A DNA stretch of 64,000 nucleotides from Acinetobacter kanungonis. Lineage in GTDB: Bacteria > Pseudomonadota > Gammaproteobacteria > Pseudomonadales > Moraxellaceae. Below are positions 9,033 to 17,062 of this stretch, piece after piece. The number at the start of each line of letters is the position of its first letter. Positions within the stretch are counted from its first letter, which is position 1. The position numbers were made by a program, and so were the translations under genes. Below the pieces are notes generated by a model, which was given only the letters and a program-made list of their open reading frames with translations, was not told the origin of the DNA and did no database searches. The stretch spans positions 310,001 to 374,000 of the forward strand of contig NZ_JAACKC010000002.1 of NCBI RefSeq assembly GCF_009939195.1, in the 5' to 3' direction.

Positions 9033-10187
9033 TTGACTGATTTACATCCTGCCAATATTCCTTTGTCTTTATATATTCATATGCCGTGGTGTGTGCGTAA
9101 GTGTCCGTACTGTGACTTTAACTCGCATGCGGTACCTGATGGCAAACTGTCTTTGGATTTGGAGCAACAATATTTACAGGCATTGGTGGAAGACTTTAAA
9201 ACTCAAGTTGAATTTGCCCAAGGTCGTAGTATTCATAGTGTCTTTATTGGTGGCGGTACGCCATCGCTGATTTCTGCACAGGGTTATGCTTGGTTATTTA
9301 GCCAATTAAAGGCGTTGCTACCCTTTGAAGATGACTGTGAAATTACGCTGGAAGCCAACCCCGGTACGGTAGAACATGATCCCTTTGCTGATTATTTGGC
9401 AACAGGTATTAATCGCTTATCGATTGGCGTGCAAAGTTTTGATACCGAGCATTTAAAGAAACTTGGGCGTATTCATAGCAATAACGATGCGATTTCAGCG
9501 ATCGGTTTGGCACGTGATGCTGGCTTTCAACGGATTAATGTCGATTTAATGCATGGCTTGCCTGAGCAAACTTTAGAACAAGCCTTACTGGATTTAAAAC
9601 TGGCGGTGGAAAGTGGTGCGACCCATATTTCATGGTATCAACTGACCATTGAGCCCAATACCGTGTTCTTTAGAACTCAACCAATTTTACCTGTGGATAC
9701 CGTGCTGGAAGAAATTCAGGCACAGGGTGAAGCCTATTTAAAAGCACAGGGTTTTATCAACTATGAAGTCTCAGCTTGGCGTAAAGAATTACCTTCGGCA
9801 CACAATTTAAATTATTGGCAATTTGGTGATTATTTGGCGATTGGGTCGGGGGCTCATGCCAAAGTTACGATGCCAGAAGGTGTTTACCGTTTCCAGAAGA
9901 CTCGTTTACCGAAAGATTATTTAGCCAGAGTCCCTGCGGAGCATGTGCAATTTAAACGGGTTGATGCAGATGAATTACCGTTTGAATTTATGATGAATGC
10001 CTTGCGTTTAAATGACGGTGTAGCGGCAGAGAACTATGCACGGCGTACAGGTTTAAATTTAGAGGGGTTGTCTGAAACCTTGGCTTCGTTGCGCAGCCGA
10101 AAATTGATGTTAGAAGATGAAACTCGTTTGGCTTGTACCGAGCAGGGGCATGTTTTTTTAAATTCAGTACTGGAAGAGTTTCTTTAA
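9033..10187 (+). CDS. hemW: Radical SAM heme chaperone HemW
   Basis: The radical SAM motif CxxxCxxC is visible as WCVRKCPYC (Cys 20, 24, 27 from this start), followed by the SAM-binding GGGTPS and the later HemN-like C-terminal domain. HemW-type proteins lack the HemN N-terminal trip-wire region and bind or deliver heme rather than oxidise coproporphyrinogen. The first in-frame ATG is at 8988; the TTG at 9033 gives LTDLHPANIPLSLYIH, the usual HemW beginning, and 384 residues, close to the E. coli length. The start is therefore uncertain between 8988 and 9033. Confidence 0.9.
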   Translation: MTDLHPANIPLSLYIHMPWCVRKCPYCDFNSHAVPDGKLSLDLEQQYLQALVEDFKTQVEFAQGRSIHSVFIGGGTPSLISAQGYAWLFSQLKALLPFEDDCEITLEANPGTVEHDPFADYLATGINRLSIGVQSFDTEHLKKLGRIHSNNDAISAIGLARDAGFQRINVDLMHGLPEQTLEQALLDLKLAVESGATHISWYQLTIEPNTVFFRTQPILPVDTVLEEIQAQGEAYLKAQGFINYEVSAWRKELPSAHNLNYWQFGDYLAIGSGAHAKVTMPEGVYRFQKTRLPKDYLARVPAEHVQFKRVDADELPFEFMMNALRLNDGVAAENYARRTGLNLEGLSETLASLRSRKLMLEDETRLACTEQGHVFLNSVLEEFL

Positions 10188-10223
10188 TTGTGTAGTTTTT
10201 CTTATTAAATGTCTGGCTAAATT

Positions 10224-10242
10224 TGATGGTAATTTACCATCA
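10224..10242. repeat. 19-base palindrome downstream of hemW
   Basis: TGATGGTAA-T-TTACCATCA has perfect 9-base arms around one central base. The loop is too tight for a full hairpin and no T-run follows, so it is a weak terminator at best and could instead be a protein-binding site. It lies at the start of the AT-rich block. Confidence 0.45.
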
Positions 10243-10441
10243 GATGGGATGTATATGATGATTTAAATCTTGTAATTAATTTTATATATAATTAATTATT
10301 TTGGTTTTATTCTTCCTAGTATGCTATCTAATTAACTTTAATATTAAAATGAAATAATGGTTAATTTTTATTGTGTTTTTCCATATTTAATTTATTTTAT
10401 TGAGTGATATTAATATATAAAAACTACTGCTATTTACTTTA

Positions 10442-10450
10442 TTATATTTA
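10442..10450. repeat. Target-site duplication, left copy
   Basis: The 9-mer TTATATTTA directly abuts the left end of the insertion sequence and is repeated at 11424-11432 on the other side, as expected for a transposition footprint. Confidence 0.7.
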
Positions 10451-11423
10451 CCGCGAATCTCGGATAAGCAATTGACTTGAAAAATAAGAGGACTAGAGCC
10501 ATCAGTTGAGCTACCACACAAAACTCACAGCCCTAGTCCTTATGTTCGATAGTACCCAATTATTCTTTCTAGTTGATGATTTCTTTCTAAAATTTGAAGC
10601 AATTTATTGGAAATTCCTCAAACAAACTCGTCACTCAGTAAGAATTTGACCTGCCCAACTCACTCTCTCAGAAATCATTTTTATTGCCATTTGGTATAAA
10701 TTTTCTCACTTCAATAAGTTCAAAGCATTCTTTGCCGCACTGAAACATAACTATTCCCATTTATTAAAATGCCTAATTTGTTACCAACATACGATTTATC
10801 AGATCAATACACATCAACTTACTTTACATGCCTTGCATTATGCATTGATGAAAGAACACACAAGCAATTGCCTATGGATTGACTCAACAATATTACCTGT
10901 CTGTAGAAATCAGCGGATTCAAAGACATAAATCAATGATCTCTAGTGCAGCGCGCGGTAAGAGCGCAAAGGGTTGGTTTTTTGGTTGTAAGTCACATTTA
11001 ATCATGAATCAAAGAGGAAACATTGTGAGTACAGCCTTATCGAATGGGCATACAGCGGATATCAAAATGGTTGAGCATTTAGTTGAAGGCTTAGTAGCAA
11101 AGCTTTATGCAGATAGTGGCTATATCCGTTACGAGTTAAAAAGCAGATTAAAAGATCAAGGTATTGATTTGATTACCTATCATCGAAAGAATATGCAAAC
11201 TATTCAACTCCTTGCATCAGATGAATATCACTTGAAACAGTGCAATAAAATAGAAACGTTGTTCAGTTTATTGAAAGGTCAATACAATTTAGTGACGAGT
11301 AAAGCACGTAGTATTCATGGATTTCTAAGTGGGATTTACGCATCATTATGCGCATATCAATTAACCCATCGGAATAAGCCAAAAAATAAAATTATGGAAT
11401 TATTGGCTTAAATAGGATTGAGG
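10451..11423 (+). mobile_element. IS982-family-like insertion sequence with complete ends
   Basis: A 973-base element. The left end (CCGCGAATCTCGGATAAGC) and the inverted right end (CCTCAATCCTATTTAAGCC) are imperfect terminal inverted repeats, aligned best with one gap. Both ends abut the 9-mer TTATATTTA. The single transposase reading frame fills most of the element. Size, one-gene layout and the DDE transposase all fit the IS982 family. Boundaries rest on the direct repeat and could shift by one base because of the shared A/T. Confidence 0.75.
10542..11411 (+). pseudogene. IS982-like DDE transposase interrupted by an in-frame TGA
   Basis: Read from the ATG at 10542 the frame gives MFDSTQLFFLVDDFFLKFEA..., stops at TGA 10647-10649 (codon 36), and continues in the same frame to TAA at 11409-11411. 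Total length without the stop would be 289 residues, normal for the family. Catalytic acidic residues are visible in LWIDSTILPVC, LYADSGYIR and the CNKIETLFSLLKGQ segment. A single C-to-T change of a CGA arginine codon would explain the break, so the loss looks recent. The downstream part alone lacks the N-terminal domain and is probably inactive. Confidence 0.8.
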
Positions 11424-11432
11424 TTATATTTA
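11424..11432. repeat. Target-site duplication, right copy
   Basis: Second copy of TTATATTTA, directly after the right end of the insertion sequence. Confidence 0.7.
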
Positions 11433-11738
11433 ATTATTTTATAATTTTCATTGTGCTTTTATTTAAATTTATGAATTTAAATGTAAATATTTCTGTGTAT
11501 TATATTTTTATTATGTATTTTAACTTTTATTTAATAATTTTTTACAATTTAAATGATATCACTAGTTTTTGCTAATAAATATTAAAACAACAATATATTA
11601 ATCATATTGCTTAAAAACATAATGTTAATTTATATTTTGATTGGGTTTTGGCTCTACAACTGTGATTTAATTATTTCAGATTATATAAATGGCGAGATTA
11701 GACACGCTAAATAAGAAATCGAAAGTAGGTCTAAATGG
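11433..11738. other. Very AT-rich non-coding stretch before the Hfa-like genes
   Basis: About 300 bases made almost entirely of A/T runs with no open frame of note. It must hold the promoter of the downstream operon, but its many TATAAT-like words make a single choice unreliable; TATAAA at 11684-11689 is one candidate. Such composition is typical of DNA bound by H-NS-like silencers. Confidence 0.5.
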
Positions 11739-12131
11739 ATGGTCACAGTCATGAAAATAGTAGCGATAAGAATAGGATTGTGTTGTTTATTTTTTTTACA
11801 TAATTCCTATGCGGCAGACGAATGGAGTCAGCGCTGGGAGCCCTCGAGAACACGTTCAGCAGAACATTTAGCTCAAGCAAATTTAATTGAATTGAAAGAA
11901 GCCGATTATTACGATGGTGTTGGGAAAACTACAATTTATAGTAACTCCACATCGACAAGTTCAATCGGTACAGTCAACTCATCGACTAGCAATGTCAACC
12001 TTACGGGTTCAGACAATAATGTCGGTATTTCTGCTGATGCGCAGAATGAGTCAGAGGTTAATTCAACAACTAATAAAGCCAATCAAGCATGTCCTAATTT
12101 AGGTACCCTTACGGGAGCCACACTATGTTGA
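11739..12131 (+). CDS. Small exported Ser/Thr/Asn-rich protein, HfaA-like
   Basis: A 130-residue protein. I keep the ATG at 11739 because AAGTAGGT lies eight bases before it; the ATG at 11751 is also possible. A signal peptide ends at NSYA-ADEW. The mature protein has a charged first third (EWSQRWEPSRTRSAEHL), a low-complexity S/T/N/G stretch (about residues 68-115) and two cysteines near the end that could form a disulfide. Position before a CsgG/HfaB-like gene and size suggest the role of Caulobacter HfaA, a secreted anchor subunit. The link is by context and composition, not by a clear motif. It overlaps the next gene by seven bases. Confidence 0.6.
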   Translation: MVTVMKIVAIRIGLCCLFFLHNSYAADEWSQRWEPSRTRSAEHLAQANLIELKEADYYDGVGKTTIYSNSTSTSSIGTVNSSTSNVNLTGSDNNVGISADAQNESEVNSTTNKANQACPNLGTLTGATLC

Positions 12132-13348
12132 ATTTTCAAATTAAAAGAACAATCTTTTCTGTAAGTGTTGTACTTGTCATGAGTCAAGTTTTGACAGCTT
12201 GTACGGGACTTGCTCTTTCTAACAAAAAACCAGTCACCTTGGTACAAGGTCCCCCTATTACCGATATTTTTACGCCTTTTGATATGGCATTGTCCTGTTT
12301 AAAAGGGCGTTTGCGGAATGATGTGAGTTTCTCTGTCGGTGCGATTTTAGATCAGACTGGTAAAGATATGGTTACGGATGGTGGTACAGGAAAAATGGTC
12401 ACCCAAGGTGCAGGGGATATGGTGCAGTCTGCCCTGTTCCAAGCAGGTGTGAGCCTACTCAACCGACGTGATCCACGTATTATTGAAAGTGAAGCGAAGT
12501 GGGGTATTCGTGATCCGAAAAATATTCAGGCTTCAGATTATTATGTCACGGGCAGTATCAATAGCTTGGATTTTATTCCAGGTGGTGGTTTGGATATGCA
12601 AATTGCGGGTGTCGGACCTACATATAGTCAAACCCGCATCATGGTTGGTCTAGATTTATCTTTAACTGATACTAAGACGAGTCGAGTAGTTGCGAATGTA
12701 GCTTTGCAAAAGCAAATTGTTGCACAAGATTATGGTCTTAATGCTGGCCGATTTGTCGGGCACACGTTACTTAATATTCAAATCGGTAAGGGCGAACGCG
12801 AAGCAACCAACTTTGCTTTACGCCAAATGTTGAATCTAGCGACTTTTGAATTATTGAGTCAGGTCATTCCACCCAATGCATTCGAAAGTTGCCGTGCAGT
12901 TATTCCGCCAGAGTTTGGACAGCTTAACTTAACACGCAGTGCGGTTGCATTGCATAAGTATCAAACCAGTCAGCAACAGAATACTCAAGCGTTGAAAACG
13001 ACTACTCAGGCAGCTGCAGTTCAAAAAACTGCCGTCGTCACTGACCCAAATAAGTCAGCTAATGTTACCAATAAAAGTACAACAGTGACTGATAAAAATA
13101 AATCAGTAGATATGCCAAGTAAAGAGACTCAGCCTCCCAAGCAAAAAGAATCAGATTTAATTCAGGATCCTGATGCCGAGCCTGAAATGAGTAAACAAGA
13201 TTTAATTAAATATATTAGCCAAAATCCGCCTGTACCTGCAAAGCAGGTGAAGGCAGATAATCAACAAGAAGATGAGAAACCCCAACAACTTTGGAGTGCA
13301 AACCCAGCTGTTGTTGAAAACTATTGGTCTTCTACCCAACGAGATTAA
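12125..13348 (+). CDS. CsgG/HfaB-like outer-membrane secretion lipoprotein
   Basis: A 407-residue protein with a lipoprotein signal ending in LTAC (Cys 26). Residues about 40-275 show the CsgG/HfaB fold pattern: PPITDIFTPFDMALSCLKG, a variable pore-region with GAGDMVQSALFQAG, then YYVTGSINSLDF, GLDLSLTDTKTSRVVANVALQKQI and a terminal helix region FALRQMLNLATFELL. CsgG proteins form a nine-fold pore that exports amyloid subunits; HfaB does so for the Caulobacter holdfast anchor. Beyond residue 280 lies an unusual 125-residue Q/K/T/P-rich tail, probably periplasmic and disordered. A GGGAG site lies within the preceding gene. Confidence 0.75.
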   Translation: MLNFQIKRTIFSVSVVLVMSQVLTACTGLALSNKKPVTLVQGPPITDIFTPFDMALSCLKGRLRNDVSFSVGAILDQTGKDMVTDGGTGKMVTQGAGDMVQSALFQAGVSLLNRRDPRIIESEAKWGIRDPKNIQASDYYVTGSINSLDFIPGGGLDMQIAGVGPTYSQTRIMVGLDLSLTDTKTSRVVANVALQKQIVAQDYGLNAGRFVGHTLLNIQIGKGEREATNFALRQMLNLATFELLSQVIPPNAFESCRAVIPPEFGQLNLTRSAVALHKYQTSQQQNTQALKTTTQAAAVQKTAVVTDPNKSANVTNKSTTVTDKNKSVDMPSKETQPPKQKESDLIQDPDAEPEMSKQDLIKYISQNPPVPAKQVKADNQQEDEKPQQLWSANPAVVENYWSSTQRD

Positions 13349-13428
13349 AAAATATTTAATGAGCTCGCTCTCACTGCAAAAAAGAAGTACTTAGCGAGGA
13401 GTATTTCAGGATAAACAAGGAAATAATC

Positions 13429-14265
13429 ATGAAAACACAAATTAAAACAATCGTCTTGTCGGTATCAATGGCTTGTCTATCTAGTATGGCTATGGCTGAC
13501 ACGCAAATTGTGGTTGATACTGATTTAACCAACACTCTAGCAACAATCGCGAAACAAGGTCTCGATGGTTCCGCATTGAACCTTGCAATCAATACGGGCA
13601 AAGTGGATGCAAGTGTGACTACAACGGGTGAAGGTTTTGATCTCAGCACAAATCATCATCATGGCTTTCAAGTAGATGCTCAGTCTATGAATAAATTGCA
13701 AGGTGATATTAAAACGATGGCACTCGGTGCATCTAATAACGGGACCATTAATCTTCAACAAGGCAGTACAACTGCCAGCCAATCAACAACATTAGATGGC
13801 AGCTTTAAAGCTGGTGTAGCAGGTTATGTAAACCATACTGATTCAGAGACTACGGCACTTTCTGACCAAACTGCAGGAGGAGGCCAAGCTTCAGCTGGAC
13901 AGTCATCTTCATCTTATGAAGAAGTTGACGGTGGGCACCACCATGGTAGTAGTGTCTCTGATGAGAGCTCTAGTAGCAATGGTAGTATCAGTGGTTGGTA
14001 CTATAATGCGAATAATTATTACAATACCGCAAGTGAAGCTTTTACAGCAGCACTCGCAGCTGGTGTTGAGGCAGAAATTAGTACAAGTAGTGCCTCATCA
14101 GTGGCAAGTACAGCCAGTAACTATGCAGCGGCTAACGTTGCCTTTAACTCAGGGGATATTAATGCCTCTGTAAATACCACAGGATTTACCAACACATTGG
14201 GTAATATAGAAACTACAGCGGTTGGTGCAGTGAATACAGGTGCAATTACAGTCACTGTAAAATAA
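13429..14265 (+). CDS. Secreted repeat protein, HfaD-like candidate anchor subunit
   Basis: A 278-residue protein with a signal peptide cleaved after MAMA (residue 23). The mature chain is rich in S, T, A, G and N with almost no cysteine. A motif of the form NxGxxxASVxTTG occurs at about 55-67 and 240-252, and an LxxIxTxAxGAxNxGxI motif at about 90-107 and 257-274, with a weaker copy at 37-57; such spacing suggests beta-strand repeats. Two HHH triplets stand at 76-78 and 170-172. Third gene of the set, AAGGAAA before its ATG. Its position after the HfaB-like gene suggests it is the secreted cargo. HfaD homology is inferred mainly from context. Confidence 0.6.
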   Translation: MKTQIKTIVLSVSMACLSSMAMADTQIVVDTDLTNTLATIAKQGLDGSALNLAINTGKVDASVTTTGEGFDLSTNHHHGFQVDAQSMNKLQGDIKTMALGASNNGTINLQQGSTTASQSTTLDGSFKAGVAGYVNHTDSETTALSDQTAGGGQASAGQSSSSYEEVDGGHHHGSSVSDESSSSNGSISGWYYNANNYYNTASEAFTAALAAGVEAEISTSSASSVASTASNYAAANVAFNSGDINASVNTTGFTNTLGNIETTAVGAVNTGAITVTVK

Positions 14266-14286
14266 TCCCATTCAATAACGTAGTGC

Positions 14287-14325
14287 AGAATCTAACTATC
14301 GATAAGATGGTTAGATTCTTTTTAT
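14287..14325 (+). terminator. Terminator of the Hfa-like operon
   Basis: A 10-bp perfect stem (AGAATCTAAC / GTTAGATTCT) with a 13-base loop followed by TTTTTATT, 21 bases after the last gene of the set. Confidence 0.8.
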
Positions 14326-14492
14326 TGATAAATAAAAAGACGTGTATAACAGATGACAATGCATGAGTTGAATTGGGTAAACATAAGATATTTAGAAGCA
14401 ACTGTTATGATGAGAATTTCTTTATAACCCAATAAATCTTCAAACTAAGAACTAGAAATGATCAAACATGATTTAAATAAATTTCCTAAAGC

Positions 14493-14837
14493 TTGTGGGT
14501 ACATTTTTATAAAGACTGTATGAAATTGATGGAAAGGGATGACACCGTTAAAGCAATAGAAACACCCCACATGCCTTATCACCATCCCAGAATGGTGTTG
14601 GCCGATTTTGAGCGGGCTTCAGCAACGTTAAAAGCCCTGATGAAGCATCATTCTCAAGGGTTCTCTTTTCTAAAGATCACAACCCCTATTGCCATTGTTC
14701 AAATTATGGAACCCATACCACATGGTCTGGCAAGCATTGAAATACGTGCATTTACAGAATTGTTTTTGGGTGCAGGGGTGCGTGAAGTCAAACTCTATGA
14801 CCAACACGGGAATGAGATTGAAATGAATGGTCGCTGA
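14493..14837 (+). CDS. Orphan MreB-like (actin N-terminal) domain protein
   Basis: At most 114 residues. The stretch HPRMVLADFERASATLKAL, then TPIAIVQIMEP, then IEIRAFTELFLGAGVREVKLYD, lines up by eye with the MreB segment that runs from the VIADF motif to the AGAREVxLIEEP motif. The phosphate-binding DLGTAN start and the whole C-terminal half of MreB are absent, so it cannot be a normal filament-forming ATPase. The start is uncertain: TTG at 14493, ATG at 14520 or ATG at 14529; a TAA closes the frame just upstream. Family assignment is from memory of MreB sequences. Confidence 0.55.
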   Translation: MWVHFYKDCMKLMERDDTVKAIETPHMPYHHPRMVLADFERASATLKALMKHHSQGFSFLKITTPIAIVQIMEPIPHGLASIEIRAFTELFLGAGVREVKLYDQHGNEIEMNGR

Positions 14838-14957
14838 TGTTTATGTATTTTTGATGAGATTGAAGTCTAATAACTAATACTCAGTCTGCTTTAAACCATA
14901 TTTAAAAGCGGAATTGAAAATTAAACTGAATTTCTAAAGTACATATTGAAAACTGAA

Positions 14958-14983
14958 AAAAAGACCGCCTCAGCGGTCTTTTT
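14958..14983. terminator. Bidirectional terminator
   Basis: Stem AAAAGACCGC / GCGGTCTTTT with a 4-base loop, flanked by A and T runs. It lies between the MreB-like gene and the convergent acyl-CoA dehydrogenase gene. Confidence 0.85.
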
Positions 14984-14998
14984 AACTTTAACTATCAA

Positions 14999-16822
14999 TT
15001 AGTAATCAAAACTAAAATGTTCAGCCGCCAAAGAAGTCATGGTGCGTGAAGGATTCACCATCGCTTCGGCATGACCTTGGGTACGCGGTAATAAACGCTC
15101 AAAGTAGAAGTCTGCCACTTTAATTTTGGCTTTATAGAATTCAGCCGTTTCTTGACCTTCACCTGCCGCAAGTTTGGCAGATGCCACCGCAGCCTGTTGT
15201 GCCCAGAAGTACGCCATCATGACATAACCTGAGAACATCAAGAAGTCTACCGAAGCACTGGAGACAATGTCGCGATCCTTACGTGCAGCCAACATAATGC
15301 GGACGGTTAATGCATTCCATTGTGCGCAAAGCTTGGTTAAGTCCCATGCAAAACGGCGCATGTATTTATTACGTGCATGCACACCACAGAATTTCAAAAT
15401 TTCAGCCGTGTAATCACGAATCACTTTACCTTTAGAGGTTAGTAAAACTTTACGACCAATTAAATCCAGCGCCTGTACACCAGTCGTGCCTTCGTACAGT
15501 GTTGAAATACGAGAGTCACGAACAATCTGTTCCATGCCCCATTCCTTAATGTATCCATGACCACCGTAGACTTGCATGCCGTGGTTGGCCGCTTCATAGC
15601 CTAGTTCGGTCAGGAAGCCTTTTAAAATAGGGGTGTAGAAACCTAAGTGATCATCATGTTCTTCAAAGGCTGCGGTATCTCCACGGGTTAAGGCATCCGC
15701 CATTTTATCGGCAATTTGTGCCGCATGATAAATCATGGCACGACCACCTTCCGCAATGGCTTTTTGCGTAAGCAACATGCGACGTACATCGGCATGGTGA
15801 ATAATCGCATCTGCGACTTTCTCGGGGTCTTTTTTACCAGAAAGCGCACGCATGGACATACGCTCTTTGGCATAAGGCAATGCACCTTGGAAAGACAGCT
15901 CTGCATGGGCAATGCCTTGAATTGCAGTACCAATCCGTGCGGTATTCATAAAGGTAAACATGGCATGTAAACCTTTGTTGGGTTCACCAATCAAATAACC
16001 CACAGCGTTGTCAAAGTTCAATACAGAGGTCGCAGAGGCACGAATCCCCATTTTGTGCTCGATTGAACCACAGCTCACAGGGTTGCGTTCACCCAAGCTG
16101 CCATCTTCATTGACCAAGAATTTTGGCACAATAAACAGGGAAATACCTTTGGTACCCGCAGGTGCATCGGGTAAGCGTGCCAATACAATATGCACAATGT
16201 TTTCAGTCAGGTCATGTTCACCTGCTGAAATAAAGATTTTGGTGCCTGAAATATGATAAGTGCCATCAGCAGTGGGTTCAGCTTTGGTTTTGACTTGACC
16301 CAAGTCGGTACCACATTGTGGTTCGGTCAAACACATTGTCCCAGACCACGTTCCTGCGACCAAGTTCGGCATATACAGATTTTTTTGCTCATCACTACCA
16401 AACTGTAAAATGGTATTCATACAGCCAATACTTAAGCCAGGGTACATCTGGAATGACCAGTTTGCCGTGCCCATCATTTCCGATTTAATCAGGTTTAGCG
16501 ATTGTGGTAAGTTTTGTCCGCCAAACTCTTCAGGGAAAGAAAGACCTTGCCAGCCGCCTTGAACAAACTGGTCATACGCTTCTTTAAAGCCTTTTGGTGT
16601 TTTCACTTCACCATTGTCAAAATGGCAACCTTCTTCATCGCCAGATTGGTTTAACGGAGAAAGTACGTTTTCACAGAAATCCGCTGCACCTTCTAGAATC
16701 ATGTCTACAGTGTCAGCATCGGCGAGTTCGCCATTGGATAAAGTTTTATAATGTGCAGGGTAATCAAACACTTCATTCATTAAAAAACGAATGTCGTGTA
16801 GTGGGGCTTTATATGCTGGCAT
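14999..16822 (-). CDS. Acyl-CoA dehydrogenase (long, C-terminally extended type)
   Basis: A 607-residue FAD enzyme of the group that includes DmdC-like dehydrogenases. FAD and substrate motifs are visible: CLTEPQCGTDLG, FISAGEHDL, the GGHGYIKEWGMEQIVRDSRI block and YEGTTGVQALDLIGRK, where the EGTT segment holds the usual catalytic glutamate. The extra C-terminal domain of about 150 residues distinguishes it from classic 380-residue short-chain enzymes. It oxidises an acyl-CoA to the 2-enoyl-CoA; chain preference is unknown. No electron-transfer flavoprotein gene is adjacent. Confidence 0.9.
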   Translation of the reverse strand: MPAYKAPLHDIRFLMNEVFDYPAHYKTLSNGELADADTVDMILEGAADFCENVLSPLNQSGDEEGCHFDNGEVKTPKGFKEAYDQFVQGGWQGLSFPEEFGGQNLPQSLNLIKSEMMGTANWSFQMYPGLSIGCMNTILQFGSDEQKNLYMPNLVAGTWSGTMCLTEPQCGTDLGQVKTKAEPTADGTYHISGTKIFISAGEHDLTENIVHIVLARLPDAPAGTKGISLFIVPKFLVNEDGSLGERNPVSCGSIEHKMGIRASATSVLNFDNAVGYLIGEPNKGLHAMFTFMNTARIGTAIQGIAHAELSFQGALPYAKERMSMRALSGKKDPEKVADAIIHHADVRRMLLTQKAIAEGGRAMIYHAAQIADKMADALTRGDTAAFEEHDDHLGFYTPILKGFLTELGYEAANHGMQVYGGHGYIKEWGMEQIVRDSRISTLYEGTTGVQALDLIGRKVLLTSKGKVIRDYTAEILKFCGVHARNKYMRRFAWDLTKLCAQWNALTVRIMLAARKDRDIVSSASVDFLMFSGYVMMAYFWAQQAAVASAKLAAGEGQETAEFYKAKIKVADFYFERLLPRTQGHAEAMVNPSRTMTSLAAEHFSFDY

Positions 16823-17062
16823 GATATTAATCCTAATTTAAAAATAGTTTTGGATTATCCGAATCGATAATTTGATTATTCACATTAGTTATAAAAATAC
16901 ATTGATAGTGTAGCCCAATAAAAATGTCAGAAAGGCTAATTGACGTAAAAAATGTTATCAAAATATTGTATTTTTTTGCTACAGTAACCGCGGTCTTTTG
17001 ATCGTTTAATCAATTTTCTTGATGTCTTAAAGTATAAATAAATAAGGGGTTTAAAAAAACCT

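Noticed and set aside
11739..14265. Curli (csg) operon
   Set aside because: Only a CsgG-like protein is present; no CsgA/CsgB repeats of the SxxxxxGxxNxxxxxQ type and no CsgE or CsgF. The Hfa-like layout fits better.
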